Assembly: GCF_003990975.1 (NCBI RefSeq)
Contig: NZ_RZJR01000008.1
Span: 104,928-168,927 of the forward strand
Source: Cohnella sp. AR92
GTDB taxonomy: Bacteria; Bacillota; Bacilli; Paenibacillales; Paenibacillaceae
Length of the DNA stretch: 64,000 nt
Direction of reading: 5' to 3'
Made by a program: the position numbers and the translations under genes. This document shows positions 27,668 to 37,587 of the stretch, piece by piece. The notes under the pieces are model-generated. The model made no database searches and was not told where the DNA came from. It worked only from the letters and a program-made list of their open reading frames with translations. The first letter of the stretch is position 1, and each line of letters starts with the position of its first letter.

Positions 27668-30600
27668 TTAAGACACGGAATGGGTCTGGGCTGCCGCCAA
27701 TCGGATGCTGCGCCACTGCTGCTGCAAGGACGCCAGCTTAAGCTCTTCTCCGGCTTCCCCGAGCGTCTCTTCCAGCCCCTGGGCGAAGGAGGTAAGTTCG
27801 CCCGCCAGCCCTTCCGCCGCGCGGGCGGTCTCCAGCCGGAACGCTTCCGCGGTCGCCTCGTTCCAGAGCTGCTTCACCTGCTCCAGCCAGACGTCCGCCG
27901 CCCGGAACAGCTCGACCTCAAGCTCATCCCGCAGCGCAACCTTGGCGTTCTTCTCGAAGAAATGCTTCGGGCTGCGGAAGGCGTTCCACAGCCGCTTGGC
28001 ATCGAAGCTCAGCGCGGTCGGGAACGGCTCGGAGACCGGAAGCTCCAGCTTCGCCTTCGCCGGCGCTTCCGGAACGAAGCCTTCCAGCGACGCGTTCGCC
28101 GCTTCTTCGCCGATGCGTGCGGTTACCTGCTTATTCAAGGCATTCTCCAGCCGCAAGCCGGCCGAGCGCAGCTCTTGCAGCAGATCTTCGCCGACGCTGC
28201 GCTGGAGGTCCGCCCAGCAAGCCGGGAGCAGCTTCTTCAGGTCCCGTCCGTCGTCCTGAAGTACCGAAGGGTGGAACGCTCCCATGAAGTGCTCGTTGAA
28301 GCGGTACTTGACCCGCTGTCTCAGGTGGTAGAGCTGGTCTCCGAGCTCCTGAAGAATCGGCTGGACGGCCGCGTCGTTCTTCGCGGATTCCATCCGCGAG
28401 CGAAGCTGGTTCGCTTGGTCCAGCATGCGCTGCTTGCGCGCCTGTCTCGTCGCCGTGTCTTCGTTCGCGGATTCCAGCAGCTTCGTCAGCAGGCCGTCGA
28501 TCCGTTCGAGCTCCTTCTGGGCCGCCGCGACGGCAAGGCCTCCCAATTCCTCTTCCGAGAAGCGGCGGAATGCCTTCTCGAACGCCGACAGGCCCGAAGC
28601 CTGCAGCGCCGCTGCCGACCGCTCCAGCTTCGCCTTGAGGCCGTTCAAGCTGGAGACGGGGTACAATCTCGGCTTGCGGATTCCGTGCTTCAGGAGCTGG
28701 CTAGCGACATGCTCTTCGACCGATCTTAATTCTTCTTCTGACGAAGCTAGGTCGGCCGCGTTGATGACGAAGAACATTTTATCCAACTCGAAGACGTCCT
28801 TAACGCTGCCGAGCTGGTTCAAGAAGCTGCGGTCGGCTTCCGTGAACGCATGGTTGTAATACGTGACGAACAGCACCGCGTCGGCATCCTTGATGTATTG
28901 GAACGCCACGCCGGTATGGCGGGCGTTGATCGAATCCGCCCCCGGCGTATCGACGAGCACCGCCCCGCTTCTCGTCAGCGGCGCATCGATATGAAGGTCC
29001 GCCGACGCGACGAAGCAGGACGCTTCCTCTTCCGCTACGAAGCGGCGGTACTCCTGTTCCTCCGCGCGAAGCTCCGTGCCGAGCTTCTCCCCGTAACGGC
29101 TCCAGCCCGATTCCGCGGCCCGGAGGAACGCGAGGTGAGGCCGCCCCTTCGGATGAAGCTCGTCGGGGGTCATACGGGCGGCCAGCTTCAGCAGGGCTCC
29201 GACGTCCTCGCCGGCCTTCGCGATCTCCTCCGCCCCGACGCCGATGCGATCGAGGGAATGGGCGACGTCTTCCCGCATCGCTTCCGGCGTCTTCATCTTG
29301 ATCAGCGCCGTCCCGTGCGGGAAGCCTTCGGCCGGAGCGACGATCCGGTTGATGGTCGCCGTCGTCGGATTGGGCGAGACGGGAAGCGCCGGCATGCCGA
29401 CCAGCGCGTTCGCGAACGACGACTTCCCGGCGCTGAACGCGCCGAACAGGGCGATCGTGAAGCGATTGTTGCGGAATCGCTCCGCCTTCGCTTTGATTCC
29501 CTCCGCTTGCTTTCTCAGCGTAGGGAAAGGAACGAGGAGCCCGGCCGCCCGCTCGAGAAGCTCCGCCGCGCCTTGCTGGGCACCGACGAAGGCGGTCTCC
29601 TCCGCCGGTTGATCCCGACCTGCCTGATCGGAGGCTTCCAGCCCGGCAGACGGAAGCGCCTCGATCGTCATCGAGGCCGCCGCCGCCGTACGAACGCCTT
29701 CCGTTCGCTGATCCAGCTGCGCGGCGTCCAGCTCCTTCACTTCGGGCAATGCCGCTACGGATGCGGCGGACGACTCCGGCAGCAGGCGCAGCAATTGCCG
29801 CTCGGCCGCCTGCTCCTCGGCCTCGAGCTCGGCCAGCCGGTCGGCCGCCTCTTCGCTCGCCGCCAGCCCGCGAAGCTCGCCCAAGAGTCTCTGCCGAGCT
29901 TCCTCCCGTCCAGGCTGTCGAAGTGCGTCCAGCTCGGACGCCAGGTCCAGCGCCGCTCTTCTCACTTGCGCCTTCAGGGAGGCGCTCAGCTCCGAAGAGA
30001 AGTGAATCGTCGCTTGGCCGTCCGCGCTCGCGCCGGGCTTCACCTGCTGACGGATCCATTCCGGGGTCAGCTCCGGCTGAAGCCGCTCCAGCTTCGCTTC
30101 CAGCGCTTCCCCTTCGTAGCCAGCCTCCTTGGCGTCCTGCCGCAGCAGCTCCGCCACATGCCCATGGACGTTCGCCGCAAGCTGGCTGGCAAGGTCGCGC
30201 GCAAGCTCGGCGAGCCGGCGCTCTCGCTCCGCTTCCGTCTTCGCGGCGCCTCCGAACCAGCCTCCGGCTTTGAAGCCGTTCTGCAGGCTCTCAAGCACTT
30301 CCCGCGCGCGATCGCGAGTCTCGGCAGGGGTGAGGTTCGCGTTGTTCAGCAGCCGGTCGAGGCGATCGCGGAACAGCGTCAGCCGGCTCTCGCTGTCGCC
30401 CTCCAGCTCCGCCAGCCTCTTCTCCAGGCTGGCGTGCTCTGCCTGAAGGCGAGTCAATTCTTCCAGTCCGCCCGCCTGCTCGACCAGTTTCTCGCGCTCA
30501 TCGGAGTTGCCTTGCTTCACGAACTCGCGGAATTGCTCGCCCAGATACTCGGCGGATCGTCTCGCGCTTCGCAGCATGAGCGGCTCTCGCAGCGGCTTCA

Positions 30601-31387
30601 GCCCTTCGATGACGTCGATCAGCTCTTCCCATTGCGAGAGCGGATGCTCCGGCACCCGCAGCGACAGGAAGACCATGCCGGCAGGCTCGATCTTCCAATT
30701 GTTCATCGCCTGCCGCAATCCGTCGCGGAATTTCGCGAAGGAAACCTCTTCTTCCCGATGCTTATCGATCATGTTGACGATCAAATAAGTCGGCTTGCCC
30801 CAGCGGTGCAGCGTGCGCATGAAGCGGAAGTTGACCTCGGAGAGGACATGATTGTAGTCGCTGACGAAGAAGACGACGTCGGCAAGGTGCAAGGCCGATT
30901 CCGTCGCCGCCCGGTGAGCGCCGTCGGTCGAATCTACTCCCGGCGTGTCGACCAGAGCAAGGCCTCCGCGCAGCAGAGGCACCGGATAGGTCACGTCGAT
31001 GGATGCTACGCCTTCGCCGTCGATCGCCAGATCGTTCAGCCGCTCGACGGGCAGATTCGGCGTCTCGGTCGTCCGGCCGTCCTTGGAGCGGAACAGCACG
31101 TGCGCGGCCGGCTCGCCGTCACGGACGGTAACCACGTTCGCCGTCGTCGGAATCGGGGAGGAAGGCAGCAGATCGGCTCCCATCAGAGCGTTCACCAGCG
31201 TGGACTTGCCCGCGGAGAAATGGCCGCAGAAGGCGATCGTAAGCAGCCCTCTGTCCAGCTTGTCGGCCAGCTCGCCGAATTTGTCCCGTTGAATCTCGTC
31301 TCCCGCCGCGCCTGCCTGCTCTGCCATTCGGCGCAGCGCCGTTCCGTATGTCGATAATTCGATTGCTTCCGTTCCCTGTCGCGTCAT
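27668..31387 (-). CDS. dynA: Double dynamin-family GTPase (DynA/YpbR type)
   Basis: A 1239-residue membrane-remodelling GTPase made of two fused dynamin units. Unit 1 has P-loop GHFSAGKS (55-62), PTTANVV and DTPGVDST; unit 2 has GAFSAGKSS (649-657), PTTATINR and DTPGADSIN. Each GTPase head is followed by long charged coiled-coil helices. Length and the two-headed layout match Bacillus subtilis DynA (about 1190 residues), which tethers and fuses membranes and protects against membrane stress and phage lysis. It follows nth by 15 bases, so the two may share a transcript, and has its own terminator. The substrate membrane and triggers are not readable from sequence. Confidence 0.92.
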   Translation of the reverse strand: MTRQGTEAIELSTYGTALRRMAEQAGAAGDEIQRDKFGELADKLDRGLLTIAFCGHFSAGKSTLVNALMGADLLPSSPIPTTANVVTVRDGEPAAHVLFRSKDGRTTETPNLPVERLNDLAIDGEGVASIDVTYPVPLLRGGLALVDTPGVDSTDGAHRAATESALHLADVVFFVSDYNHVLSEVNFRFMRTLHRWGKPTYLIVNMIDKHREEEVSFAKFRDGLRQAMNNWKIEPAGMVFLSLRVPEHPLSQWEELIDVIEGLKPLREPLMLRSARRSAEYLGEQFREFVKQGNSDEREKLVEQAGGLEELTRLQAEHASLEKRLAELEGDSESRLTLFRDRLDRLLNNANLTPAETRDRAREVLESLQNGFKAGGWFGGAAKTEAERERRLAELARDLASQLAANVHGHVAELLRQDAKEAGYEGEALEAKLERLQPELTPEWIRQQVKPGASADGQATIHFSSELSASLKAQVRRAALDLASELDALRQPGREEARQRLLGELRGLAASEEAADRLAELEAEEQAAERQLLRLLPESSAASVAALPEVKELDAAQLDQRTEGVRTAAAASMTIEALPSAGLEASDQAGRDQPAEETAFVGAQQGAAELLERAAGLLVPFPTLRKQAEGIKAKAERFRNNRFTIALFGAFSAGKSSFANALVGMPALPVSPNPTTATINRIVAPAEGFPHGTALIKMKTPEAMREDVAHSLDRIGVGAEEIAKAGEDVGALLKLAARMTPDELHPKGRPHLAFLRAAESGWSRYGEKLGTELRAEEQEYRRFVAEEEASCFVASADLHIDAPLTRSGAVLVDTPGADSINARHTGVAFQYIKDADAVLFVTYYNHAFTEADRSFLNQLGSVKDVFELDKMFFVINAADLASSEEELRSVEEHVASQLLKHGIRKPRLYPVSSLNGLKAKLERSAAALQASGLSAFEKAFRRFSEEELGGLAVAAAQKELERIDGLLTKLLESANEDTATRQARKQRMLDQANQLRSRMESAKNDAAVQPILQELGDQLYHLRQRVKYRFNEHFMGAFHPSVLQDDGRDLKKLLPACWADLQRSVGEDLLQELRSAGLRLENALNKQVTARIGEEAANASLEGFVPEAPAKAKLELPVSEPFPTALSFDAKRLWNAFRSPKHFFEKNAKVALRDELEVELFRAADVWLEQVKQLWNEATAEAFRLETARAAEGLAGELTSFAQGLEETLGEAGEELKLASLQQQWRSIRLAAAQTHSVS

Positions 31388-31402
31388 TCGTTATTCCCTT
31401 CC

Positions 31403-32236
31403 CTATGTCGAAGCGCCGGAAGGCGCTTGGTCCTTGGATTTCGTGTTCATGCTCCGCTTGCTGCCGGCCGTTGCCTTCGGTTTCTCTTGTTTTGGCGCCT
31501 TGGCCGATTCGCTTGCCCCGCCTGAATTGCCGGCCTTTGCGGTCTTAACCGACTTGCCTGCGCTTCCGCCTCTCTTCGCCTTCGCGGGCTGGAGGGCTGC
31601 TTTCATGCGTTTCTTCCCCTCCGGACACACGTCAAGCAGAGGGCAAACGTCGCACTGCGGATTCTGGGCTTTGCAATGATATCTCCCGAAGAAAATCAAG
31701 CGATGATGCGTAATCGTCCATTCCTCGCGCGGAACGAGCTTCATGAGTCTCTTCTCGACCTCTAGCACGCTGTCGTCCGGCTTCGCGATACCGAGCCTTT
31801 TCGAGACGCGTTCCACGTGAGTGTCCACCGCGATCGCCGGCACGTCGAACGCATTGGATACGACGACGTTTGCCGTCTTCCTTCCGACCCCCGGCAGCTC
31901 CGTCAAAGCCGAGTGCTCGCGCGGGACCTCGCCGTCGTATTTATCGATCAGAATCCGGGACAGCTTCTGGATATTGGCCGCTTTGTTCCGGAACAGGCCG
32001 ATCCGGCGAATATCGTTCTCCAGCTCTTCCAACGGAACGGACATATAATCTTCGGGCCGGCGATACTTCTCGAACAGCGTCGCCGTCACTTTATTGACCG
32101 TCTCGTCCGTGCATTGGGCCGACAGCAGCACCGCGATCGTCAGCTCGAACGGGTTGCGATGATTGAGCTCGCAGCGGGCATCCGGGAACATCTCGGCGAT
32201 CGTATCCAGTATATGCCTCATTCTTACAGCGTTCAT
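31403..32236 (-). CDS. nth: Endonuclease III with basic C-terminal tail
   Basis: Base-excision repair glycosylase and AP lyase for oxidised pyrimidines. The helix-hairpin-helix is LPGVGRKTANVV with catalytic Lys120, followed by AVDTHVERVS with Asp138. The iron-sulphur loop is Cys188, Cys195, Cys198 and Cys204 (C-x6-C-x2-C-x5-C). The core ends near residue 210, as in typical 215-220 residue Nth; the remaining about 65 residues are a Lys/Ala/Ser/Gly-rich, strongly basic tail unusual for the family. The start ATG follows GGAG by 8 bases. Tail function, perhaps DNA tethering, is inference. Confidence 0.93.
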   Translation of the reverse strand: MNAVRMRHILDTIAEMFPDARCELNHRNPFELTIAVLLSAQCTDETVNKVTATLFEKYRRPEDYMSVPLEELENDIRRIGLFRNKAANIQKLSRILIDKYDGEVPREHSALTELPGVGRKTANVVVSNAFDVPAIAVDTHVERVSKRLGIAKPDDSVLEVEKRLMKLVPREEWTITHHRLIFFGRYHCKAQNPQCDVCPLLDVCPEGKKRMKAALQPAKAKRGGSAGKSVKTAKAGNSGGASESAKAPKQEKPKATAGSKRSMNTKSKDQAPSGAST

Positions 32237-32346
32237 TAGGCAGCTCCAATCTCTTCTCTAAGAAAGGAATAAAACAATGAAAATCACGTTACAAGTTTAC
32301 CGAAACTTTGAACAAGCGGCAACACTTTGAGGATGCGATTCCCATC

Positions 32347-32391
32347 GAAAAAGGCTGCCCCGGGATCTTTAAGGATCACCGAAGGCAGCCT
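32347..32391 (-). terminator. Terminator after the SLH-protein gene
   Basis: Read on the minus strand, AGGCTGCC pairs with GGCAGCCT and is followed by TTTTTCG. The loop contains a smaller GATCC/GGATC-type hairpin. It lies 17 bases after the stop. Confidence 0.88.
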
Positions 32392-32407
32392 CCGCCAAGA
32401 AAAACGA

Positions 32408-35113
32408 TTATTTGACGATCTCGATCGCTTGGTTGCGATAAACGTAATACGTAACGGAAACCCCGTTGGCGAGCGAGGAGAGCGCGATCGTCGCGTCGCC
32501 GGAATGAATGTAGGCGCCCGTGCGGACGGCCACATACTCCGTTTCGACCGTCGTCGACGACTTCTTGAAGTAAACCGTATCCCCGTTCAGGTACCAAACC
32601 GTCTTCGTGATAGGAGACAGCACGTTAACGATCGTTTGGCCATTCTCGTTCACGCGAACCTCGACGCGATCGTCCGTCTTCAAGGAAGAAAGCGTGCTGT
32701 AGGTGGCTCCGCCCTTCGTTACGATGACCGTCGAAGCGGCGTTGATCACTTCCGAATCTCCATCGTAGGTGTTGACGGTAAGCGAAGAGCTTCCTACCGA
32801 TTCGAGAATGCCGAGCGTGATTTTAATCGACTGGACGGACTGCAGGGTGTTGCCCAGCAGCGTCGCGTTGATCGTGTCGCCTGCCGTAAGGGCGGACAAC
32901 GTCGAGGCGCTTCCGTTCACGTTGGTGAACTTCACGGAAGAATCGATGGTCCACGAGGTCGTGACGCCTGTCGAAGCATTCTGAACCGTCAGCTTGTTGG
33001 TATTCGCATCGACGGATACAACCTCCAGCTGCGCGGTCTTCAACACTTTGATGGAGACGATCGACGTCTGATCGCTCGACAGATAAGCGGTAACGACATC
33101 GCCCTTGGCAACGTTGGCATATGTCGCCGAAGACTTGCCGAACAGCTCAACCGTCGGACTTCCGTAATAAAGCGACTGGTTGGTGCCATCCGCCAGCTTC
33201 AGCGTAAGCGAATGGGTGCTCGTATCGTTAGTAATGACCGTGCCGCTGTATCTCGATACGAAGGAGATGTAGTACAAGACGCCTTCCGAATAGCCGATGT
33301 CGACCTTGCGGCCCTTGATGAAGTAATTCTGCGCCGTCGCCTTGGTGATCGTCGTGCCGTTGTAGTCGTAACGCGTGTTCGCATTGATCTCGTATGCAGA
33401 AGACTTGCCGCTGCTATCCTTGATCAGCACGATGTTGTCGTCCGCTACGTACGAAGAGATCGTGCCGCCGGACAAAGTCTTGATCGAACGGTCCTTGACC
33501 GCAATGCCGATCACCGTACCGGAATCGTTGACGGTAAGCTCGATGGAATCGCCCTTGAACAGATCGTTCAGGCCGGTGTTCGTCACGCCCGTGATCGCGA
33601 CGGTGACGTTCTTGTCATAGAACTTCGCCTTGATGTCGCTCGAATTCAACGAGGACGTGTACTGAATCGTCTTCTCCGTCGTGTCGGCCTTGAAGAAGTA
33701 CCCGCTGACCGTCTGCCCCGAAGATTTGGTAATGACGATATCCGTGTACTCGCCGTTGCTGATCTTGTAAGTGATCGAGGCTCCTGCCTTCAATTCCGTC
33801 TTCTTGACGTATTCGCCGTCCTTCTGGATCGTTGCGGTGGAGGCTACGCTTCTTGTCTCCGATACGGCCGTCGCGCTGTCTTTGACCGTCAGCGCGCCGG
33901 TCGCGGAATCGAAGCTTACGATCGTGCCGCTGCCCGACTTATTGACCGTGGAAGTCGTGACCGATACGGCCAGAAGCTTGCCTGCGGAGCTGTAATTGTC
34001 AACGACGAGCTTCAGCTTCGCGCCTGCCGGAATGTCCGACAAAGAGATCGCGTTGCCCTCGGAATCCGTTACCGCCGGAAGGTTGGCGGAATCGTAAGGA
34101 TAAGTAGCGACATCGTCTCCGTTCAAGACCGTCACTTGGCTCTTGCTCGCGCTTACGACGACAAGCTCTCCTTCCGCCGTCTTCACGCGGGCGGTATCGC
34201 TAAGCTGTTCCGCATAAGCGGCCGTGCCGTCGCCGGAGCCGATGACAAGCGCTTCGCCATAGGCTTTGAGCCCGGCGACCGTTCCCAGCTTCTCCGTATC
34301 GGAACGGGAGAACAGCGTGCCGTCCGTAACCGCGTAATTCGTAATCGTGCCGTTCGATTGCAGCAGCTTCAGCTGCGTCGGACTCACTTGCAGCAAGATG
34401 CCCGTGGCTTGGCCCGGGAAGGAAGTCGCGGCTTTGGCTTCCGCGCGGCTGAACAGCGTCGCCGCCGTGGCGCGGGTAACGTTGCCCTTGGGATCGAACT
34501 TGTTGCCGTCGATGCCGTTCACCAAGCCGTTGCTGACCGCAACGTTAATGAAGCCGAGATATTCGGAGCCGATCGAGGCATTGTCCGCGAAGGAGGTTGC
34601 CTTGCCCGCTTGATCCGCGGCGTCCGCGTTCTTGCCGATCGCGCGGACCAGCAGCCTTGCGATCCATTCGCGGCTGGCCGGCGTGCTTCCCCACTTCTTG
34701 GCCGATTCCTTGTTCGCGATCTCGAACTCTTCGGACATGCTGATCAGATTTTGCTTGAACGCGTAATTCACGTACGGCTTGAAATAATTATCGACCGAGA
34801 ACGTGTCGGGGAAAGCCACGACATCGCTGGTATTCACCTTGTCTTCCAAGCCCATGAAGCGAAGTGCGATAAGGACCGCCTCTTGGCGGGTTAAAGAAGA
34901 ATTCGGAGAATACAAGCCGTTATTGCCTTTGACCAGCCCTTGCAGGGCCAGCTTGGCAATATGCTTCTCCGCCCAATGGCCTGCCGGCACATCGGAGAAC
35001 GGCGTCGAAGCCGCCGCAGAGGCGCGAGGGGCGTGGAACGCCAACCCCGTCCACACCAAAGCCAAGATTATTACCAGGCTGATCCATGATTTGCCTCGCA
35101 AAGCTATCGCCAT
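32408..35113 (-). CDS. S-layer homology (SLH) domain cell-surface protein
   Basis: A 901-residue secreted protein. A signal peptide with hydrophobic core 10-26 ends at ASAA (about residue 33). SLH repeats occupy about 38-88 (FSDVPAGHWAEKHIAKLALQ), 100-160 (degenerate) and 172-220 (NKFDPKGNVTRATAATLFSR); these bind pyruvylated wall polymer. The remaining 680 residues are repeated beta-rich segments full of Ser, Thr, Val and Asp (repeated forms like GTIVSFDSATGALTVKD), without a catalytic motif. It begins 56 bases after the amidase gene with no terminator between, so both are probably cotranscribed. Likely a structural or adhesive envelope protein. Confidence 0.87.
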   Translation of the reverse strand: MAIALRGKSWISLVIILALVWTGLAFHAPRASAAASTPFSDVPAGHWAEKHIAKLALQGLVKGNNGLYSPNSSLTRQEAVLIALRFMGLEDKVNTSDVVAFPDTFSVDNYFKPYVNYAFKQNLISMSEEFEIANKESAKKWGSTPASREWIARLLVRAIGKNADAADQAGKATSFADNASIGSEYLGFINVAVSNGLVNGIDGNKFDPKGNVTRATAATLFSRAEAKAATSFPGQATGILLQVSPTQLKLLQSNGTITNYAVTDGTLFSRSDTEKLGTVAGLKAYGEALVIGSGDGTAAYAEQLSDTARVKTAEGELVVVSASKSQVTVLNGDDVATYPYDSANLPAVTDSEGNAISLSDIPAGAKLKLVVDNYSSAGKLLAVSVTTSTVNKSGSGTIVSFDSATGALTVKDSATAVSETRSVASTATIQKDGEYVKKTELKAGASITYKISNGEYTDIVITKSSGQTVSGYFFKADTTEKTIQYTSSLNSSDIKAKFYDKNVTVAITGVTNTGLNDLFKGDSIELTVNDSGTVIGIAVKDRSIKTLSGGTISSYVADDNIVLIKDSSGKSSAYEINANTRYDYNGTTITKATAQNYFIKGRKVDIGYSEGVLYYISFVSRYSGTVITNDTSTHSLTLKLADGTNQSLYYGSPTVELFGKSSATYANVAKGDVVTAYLSSDQTSIVSIKVLKTAQLEVVSVDANTNKLTVQNASTGVTTSWTIDSSVKFTNVNGSASTLSALTAGDTINATLLGNTLQSVQSIKITLGILESVGSSSLTVNTYDGDSEVINAASTVIVTKGGATYSTLSSLKTDDRVEVRVNENGQTIVNVLSPITKTVWYLNGDTVYFKKSSTTVETEYVAVRTGAYIHSGDATIALSSLANGVSVTYYVYRNQAIEIVK

Positions 35114-35169
35114 ATCCCTATCGCTCCTATTCGAATTGTTCTTCTAGAGAAGATGAGTGCTTCCGTTCG

Positions 35170-36744
35170 CTACTCGAGCTGCAAATACTTCTTGATGGCG
35201 GTTGCCAAGCCTTGAGCCAGATTGCTCTGGAATTTATCCGTATACATCACGCTCTCGTCGCCCGAGTTCGACAGATACCCGGCTTCGAACAGAACGGCCG
35301 GCATCGTCGTCTCCCGCGTGACCGCCAAGCTCTTCTGAATGACTCCGCGGTCTCGGAGACCGGTTGTCGGCGTCGCGTAGGTCTGGACCATCTTCGCGAA
35401 AGACAGGCTGGCGTCGCGCGTATAATAGACTTCCGTTCCGGATATCGTGTTCTTCGTATTGCTGTTGCCGTGAACCGACAGGAAGAGATCGGCCTTGATC
35501 GAGTTGGCCAGATTGTAACGGTCGGCCAACGAAGGGTATGTATCTCCCGAGCGGGTCATGACGATGTTCAGCCTCGAGTCCGCAGCCAGAATCGCTTGCA
35601 GCTTCAGAATGACGGCCAGGTTGAAGTCCTTCTCCAGCCTGCCGGTGATGCTGGAAGCGCCGGGATCGGAGCCGCCGTGTCCCGCGTCGAGCACGATCGT
35701 ATAGACTCCGGTCGAAGGCTTCGGCGGAATGGTCGTCGGATCCGCGAGGATGATGGTCAGGGTCTGGGTCGCCGCGTCGTTGGATAGCTCATAGCCCCAC
35801 TTTTGCTTTAAGTCCAGCACGAACCTCAGCGTCTTGGGGTTGTCGGAGAACAGCGAATAGCGAATCTTCGTCAAGGCGACGTGATCCGTCACCGCTATCT
35901 CGCCTAACGACTTCACGTTTCCGTTGGCGTCGACCGGAAGCGCCGGCTGGAAGCCGCTCGCGAATTCCGTCATCGGCAGGTCGATGACGATTCGATCCGG
36001 TCCGGTCAACACGGAGGTCTTCGGCTGCAAGGAGCCGCTGTACTTCAGAACGATGGCGTTGTTCCCGTAGGAGACCGATTGGATCTGCGCAATCGCCGAG
36101 TTCTCCGATCCTCCGCCGTTCTGACTGCCGGAACCGCCGTTCTCGGACTCCGTTCCTCCGCCCTCCGGTAGGCTCGGATCTCCGCTGCCTCCCGGGCTGC
36201 CGTTATCGACGGGGCCGTTAGAGCCTCCGGATCCGTTAGAGCTGCCTGAGCCGTTGGAATTGCCTGTGCCGTTTGTGTTGCCGGATCCGTTAGATCCGGA
36301 ATCGGAGCCGGAGCTCCCGGTGTTGCTGTACAGGAAGACCGACTTGTTCGTGTTCTCCCAATACACTTGAAGGCCGAAAGCCTCCCCCACGAAACGCAAG
36401 GGGATGAGCGTGCTGCCCGACTTGGCCGTTGGCGGCGCTTGCAGAGAAACTTCTTTGCCGTCGACCGTAGCCGTCTTCTTGTCTAGCACCATTTGAACCG
36501 TCGAGCTTCCGCTCTTCACCGTCACCTGTTTCTTGCTGCTGTCGTAATCGACTTTGTAGCCCAGGTTCTCCCCGACGATCCGCACGGGAACCATCGTAAA
36601 GTTGCCGATCAAGGCAGGAGGTTCAACCGGATTCAAAATTTTGCCGTCCAGTACAAGCTTCGGAGTGACCTCGGCAGAGGCGGTTCCGCAAGCCATGAAC
36701 AGCATGACGGCGACGACAAACAACAGGGACGTCCACTTCTTCAT
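35170..36744 (-). CDS. N-acetylmuramoyl-L-alanine amidase with copper-amine-oxidase-like and AMIN domains
   Basis: A 524-residue secreted peptidoglycan hydrolase. After a signal peptide (1-24, ending ASA), residues 28-140 form a copper-amine-oxidase N-like domain (MVPVRIVGENLGY, IPLRFVGEAFG). Residues 141-217 are a Gly/Ser/Asn linker, 218-335 an AMIN domain, and 345-522 an Amidase_3 domain with the zinc residues in VLDAGHGGSDPGA, RLEKDFNL and FLSVHGNSN and the catalytic Glu in LFEAGYLSN. It cleaves the amide between muramic acid and L-alanine. A structured leader with a 10-bp inverted repeat precedes it. The copper-domain name reflects fold similarity, not copper chemistry. Confidence 0.92.
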   Translation of the reverse strand: MKKWTSLLFVVAVMLFMACGTASAEVTPKLVLDGKILNPVEPPALIGNFTMVPVRIVGENLGYKVDYDSSKKQVTVKSGSSTVQMVLDKKTATVDGKEVSLQAPPTAKSGSTLIPLRFVGEAFGLQVYWENTNKSVFLYSNTGSSGSDSGSNGSGNTNGTGNSNGSGSSNGSGGSNGPVDNGSPGGSGDPSLPEGGGTESENGGSGSQNGGGSENSAIAQIQSVSYGNNAIVLKYSGSLQPKTSVLTGPDRIVIDLPMTEFASGFQPALPVDANGNVKSLGEIAVTDHVALTKIRYSLFSDNPKTLRFVLDLKQKWGYELSNDAATQTLTIILADPTTIPPKPSTGVYTIVLDAGHGGSDPGASSITGRLEKDFNLAVILKLQAILAADSRLNIVMTRSGDTYPSLADRYNLANSIKADLFLSVHGNSNTKNTISGTEVYYTRDASLSFAKMVQTYATPTTGLRDRGVIQKSLAVTRETTMPAVLFEAGYLSNSGDESVMYTDKFQSNLAQGLATAIKKYLQLE

Positions 36745-36757
36745 GCTTCACCTCGGT

Positions 36758-36824
36758 GTCTAATGTTGTGAAAGTGCAATCTTGCCGATGGATTGCCCAC
36801 CCAGCTTGCCCACGAACATTAGAC
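36758..36824 (-). promoter_or_regulatory. Structured leader of the amidase gene
   Basis: A perfect 10-base inverted repeat, AACATTAGAC at 36815-36824 against GTCTAATGTT at 36758-36767, encloses a 47-base region that itself holds a GCAATC/GATTGC hairpin. It ends 13 bases before the start codon and covers the approach to the ribosome site GAGGTGAAG. It may be an RNA switch or a protein operator. I recognise no known riboswitch consensus. Confidence 0.5.
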
Positions 36825-36858
36825 GTGCCGATTCGCCAAAAGTTGCGAGAAAACGAGG

Positions 36859-36908
36859 AAAAAAAGACCCCGGTTCCCGAAATATGCCGTATCGGGATCC
36901 AGGGTCTT
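36859..36908 (-). terminator. Terminator after leuD
   Basis: On the minus strand AAGACCC.GG.TCCCGA pairs with TCGGGA.CC.GGGTCTT, followed by seven T. A strong intrinsic terminator separating leuCD from the amidase gene. Confidence 0.92.
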
Positions 36909-36960
36909 CCACGCTGCCTTCTATCGTTTGCCGAGCCGATGCCCGGCCTCGAGCGGTCTA

Positions 36961-37569
36961 TTAGAACTTGTTCGCCAGACGGGCTTCGTTCTTCGCTTCG
37001 TATGCCGCGATCAGGTCGCTGTGCTGCAGGGTCAGGCCGATGTCGTCCAAGCCGAGCAGCAGGAATTGGCGGCGATGCTCGTCGAGCTCGAAGCGGATCG
37101 TCAGGTCCGCGCCGTCCGTGATGACCTTGTTCTCCAGGTCGACCGTCAGCTTGAAGCCGACGTTGGCGTTCGTGCGCTGGAACAGGTCTTCGACTTGCTC
37201 TTCGCTGAGCTTGATCGGCAGGATGCCGTTCTTGAAGCAGTTGTTGTAGAAAATGTCCGCGAACGAAGGAGCGATGACGACGCGGAAGCCGTAGTCCAGA
37301 ATCGCCCACGGAGCGTGCTCGCGGGAGGAGCCGCAGCCGAAGTTCGCGCGGGAGATCAAGATGCTGGAGCCTTGGTAGCGCTCTTGGTTGAGGCTGAACT
37401 CCGGAATGACGTTGCCCTTCTCGTCCCAGCGCCATTCGAAGAACAGGAATTGGCCGAAGCCGCTGCGTTCGATTCTCTTCAGGAACTGCTTAGGAATGAT
37501 GGCATCGGTATCCACGTTCACGCGGTCGACCGGCGTAACGATGCCCGTAAGTTGTTTGAATGCTTCCAT
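36961..37569 (-). CDS. leuD: 3-isopropylmalate dehydratase small subunit
   Basis: Partner of LeuC in the isomerisation of 2- to 3-isopropylmalate in leucine synthesis. The 202-residue length is normal for the bacterial enzyme. Family blocks are [17 protein letters not shown] near the N terminus, the [15 protein letters not shown] active-site segment and [22 protein letters not shown]. It starts 18 bases after leuC and ends at a strong terminator, so leuCD is a two-gene operon apart from the other leucine genes. Confidence 0.97.
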   Translation of the reverse strand: MEAFKQLTGIVTPVDRVNVDTDAIIPKQFLKRIERSGFGQFLFFEWRWDEKGNVIPEFSLNQERYQGSSILISRANFGCGSSREHAPWAILDYGFRVVIAPSFADIFYNNCFKNGILPIKLSEEQVEDLFQRTNANVGFKLTVDLENKVITDGADLTIRFELDEHRRQFLLLGLDDIGLTLQHSDLIAAYEAKNEARLANKF

Positions 37570-37587
37570 GGTATCGAATCTCCCTTC

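Noticed and set aside
28850..31357. 835-codon plus-strand open frame across the dynamin gene
   Set aside because: Arg-rich shadow of a GC-rich gene; the opposite frame has clear dynamin motifs.
32327..34894. 855-codon plus-strand open frame across the SLH gene
   Set aside because: Antisense to a protein with signal peptide and SLH repeats; it has no domain and begins inside a terminator.
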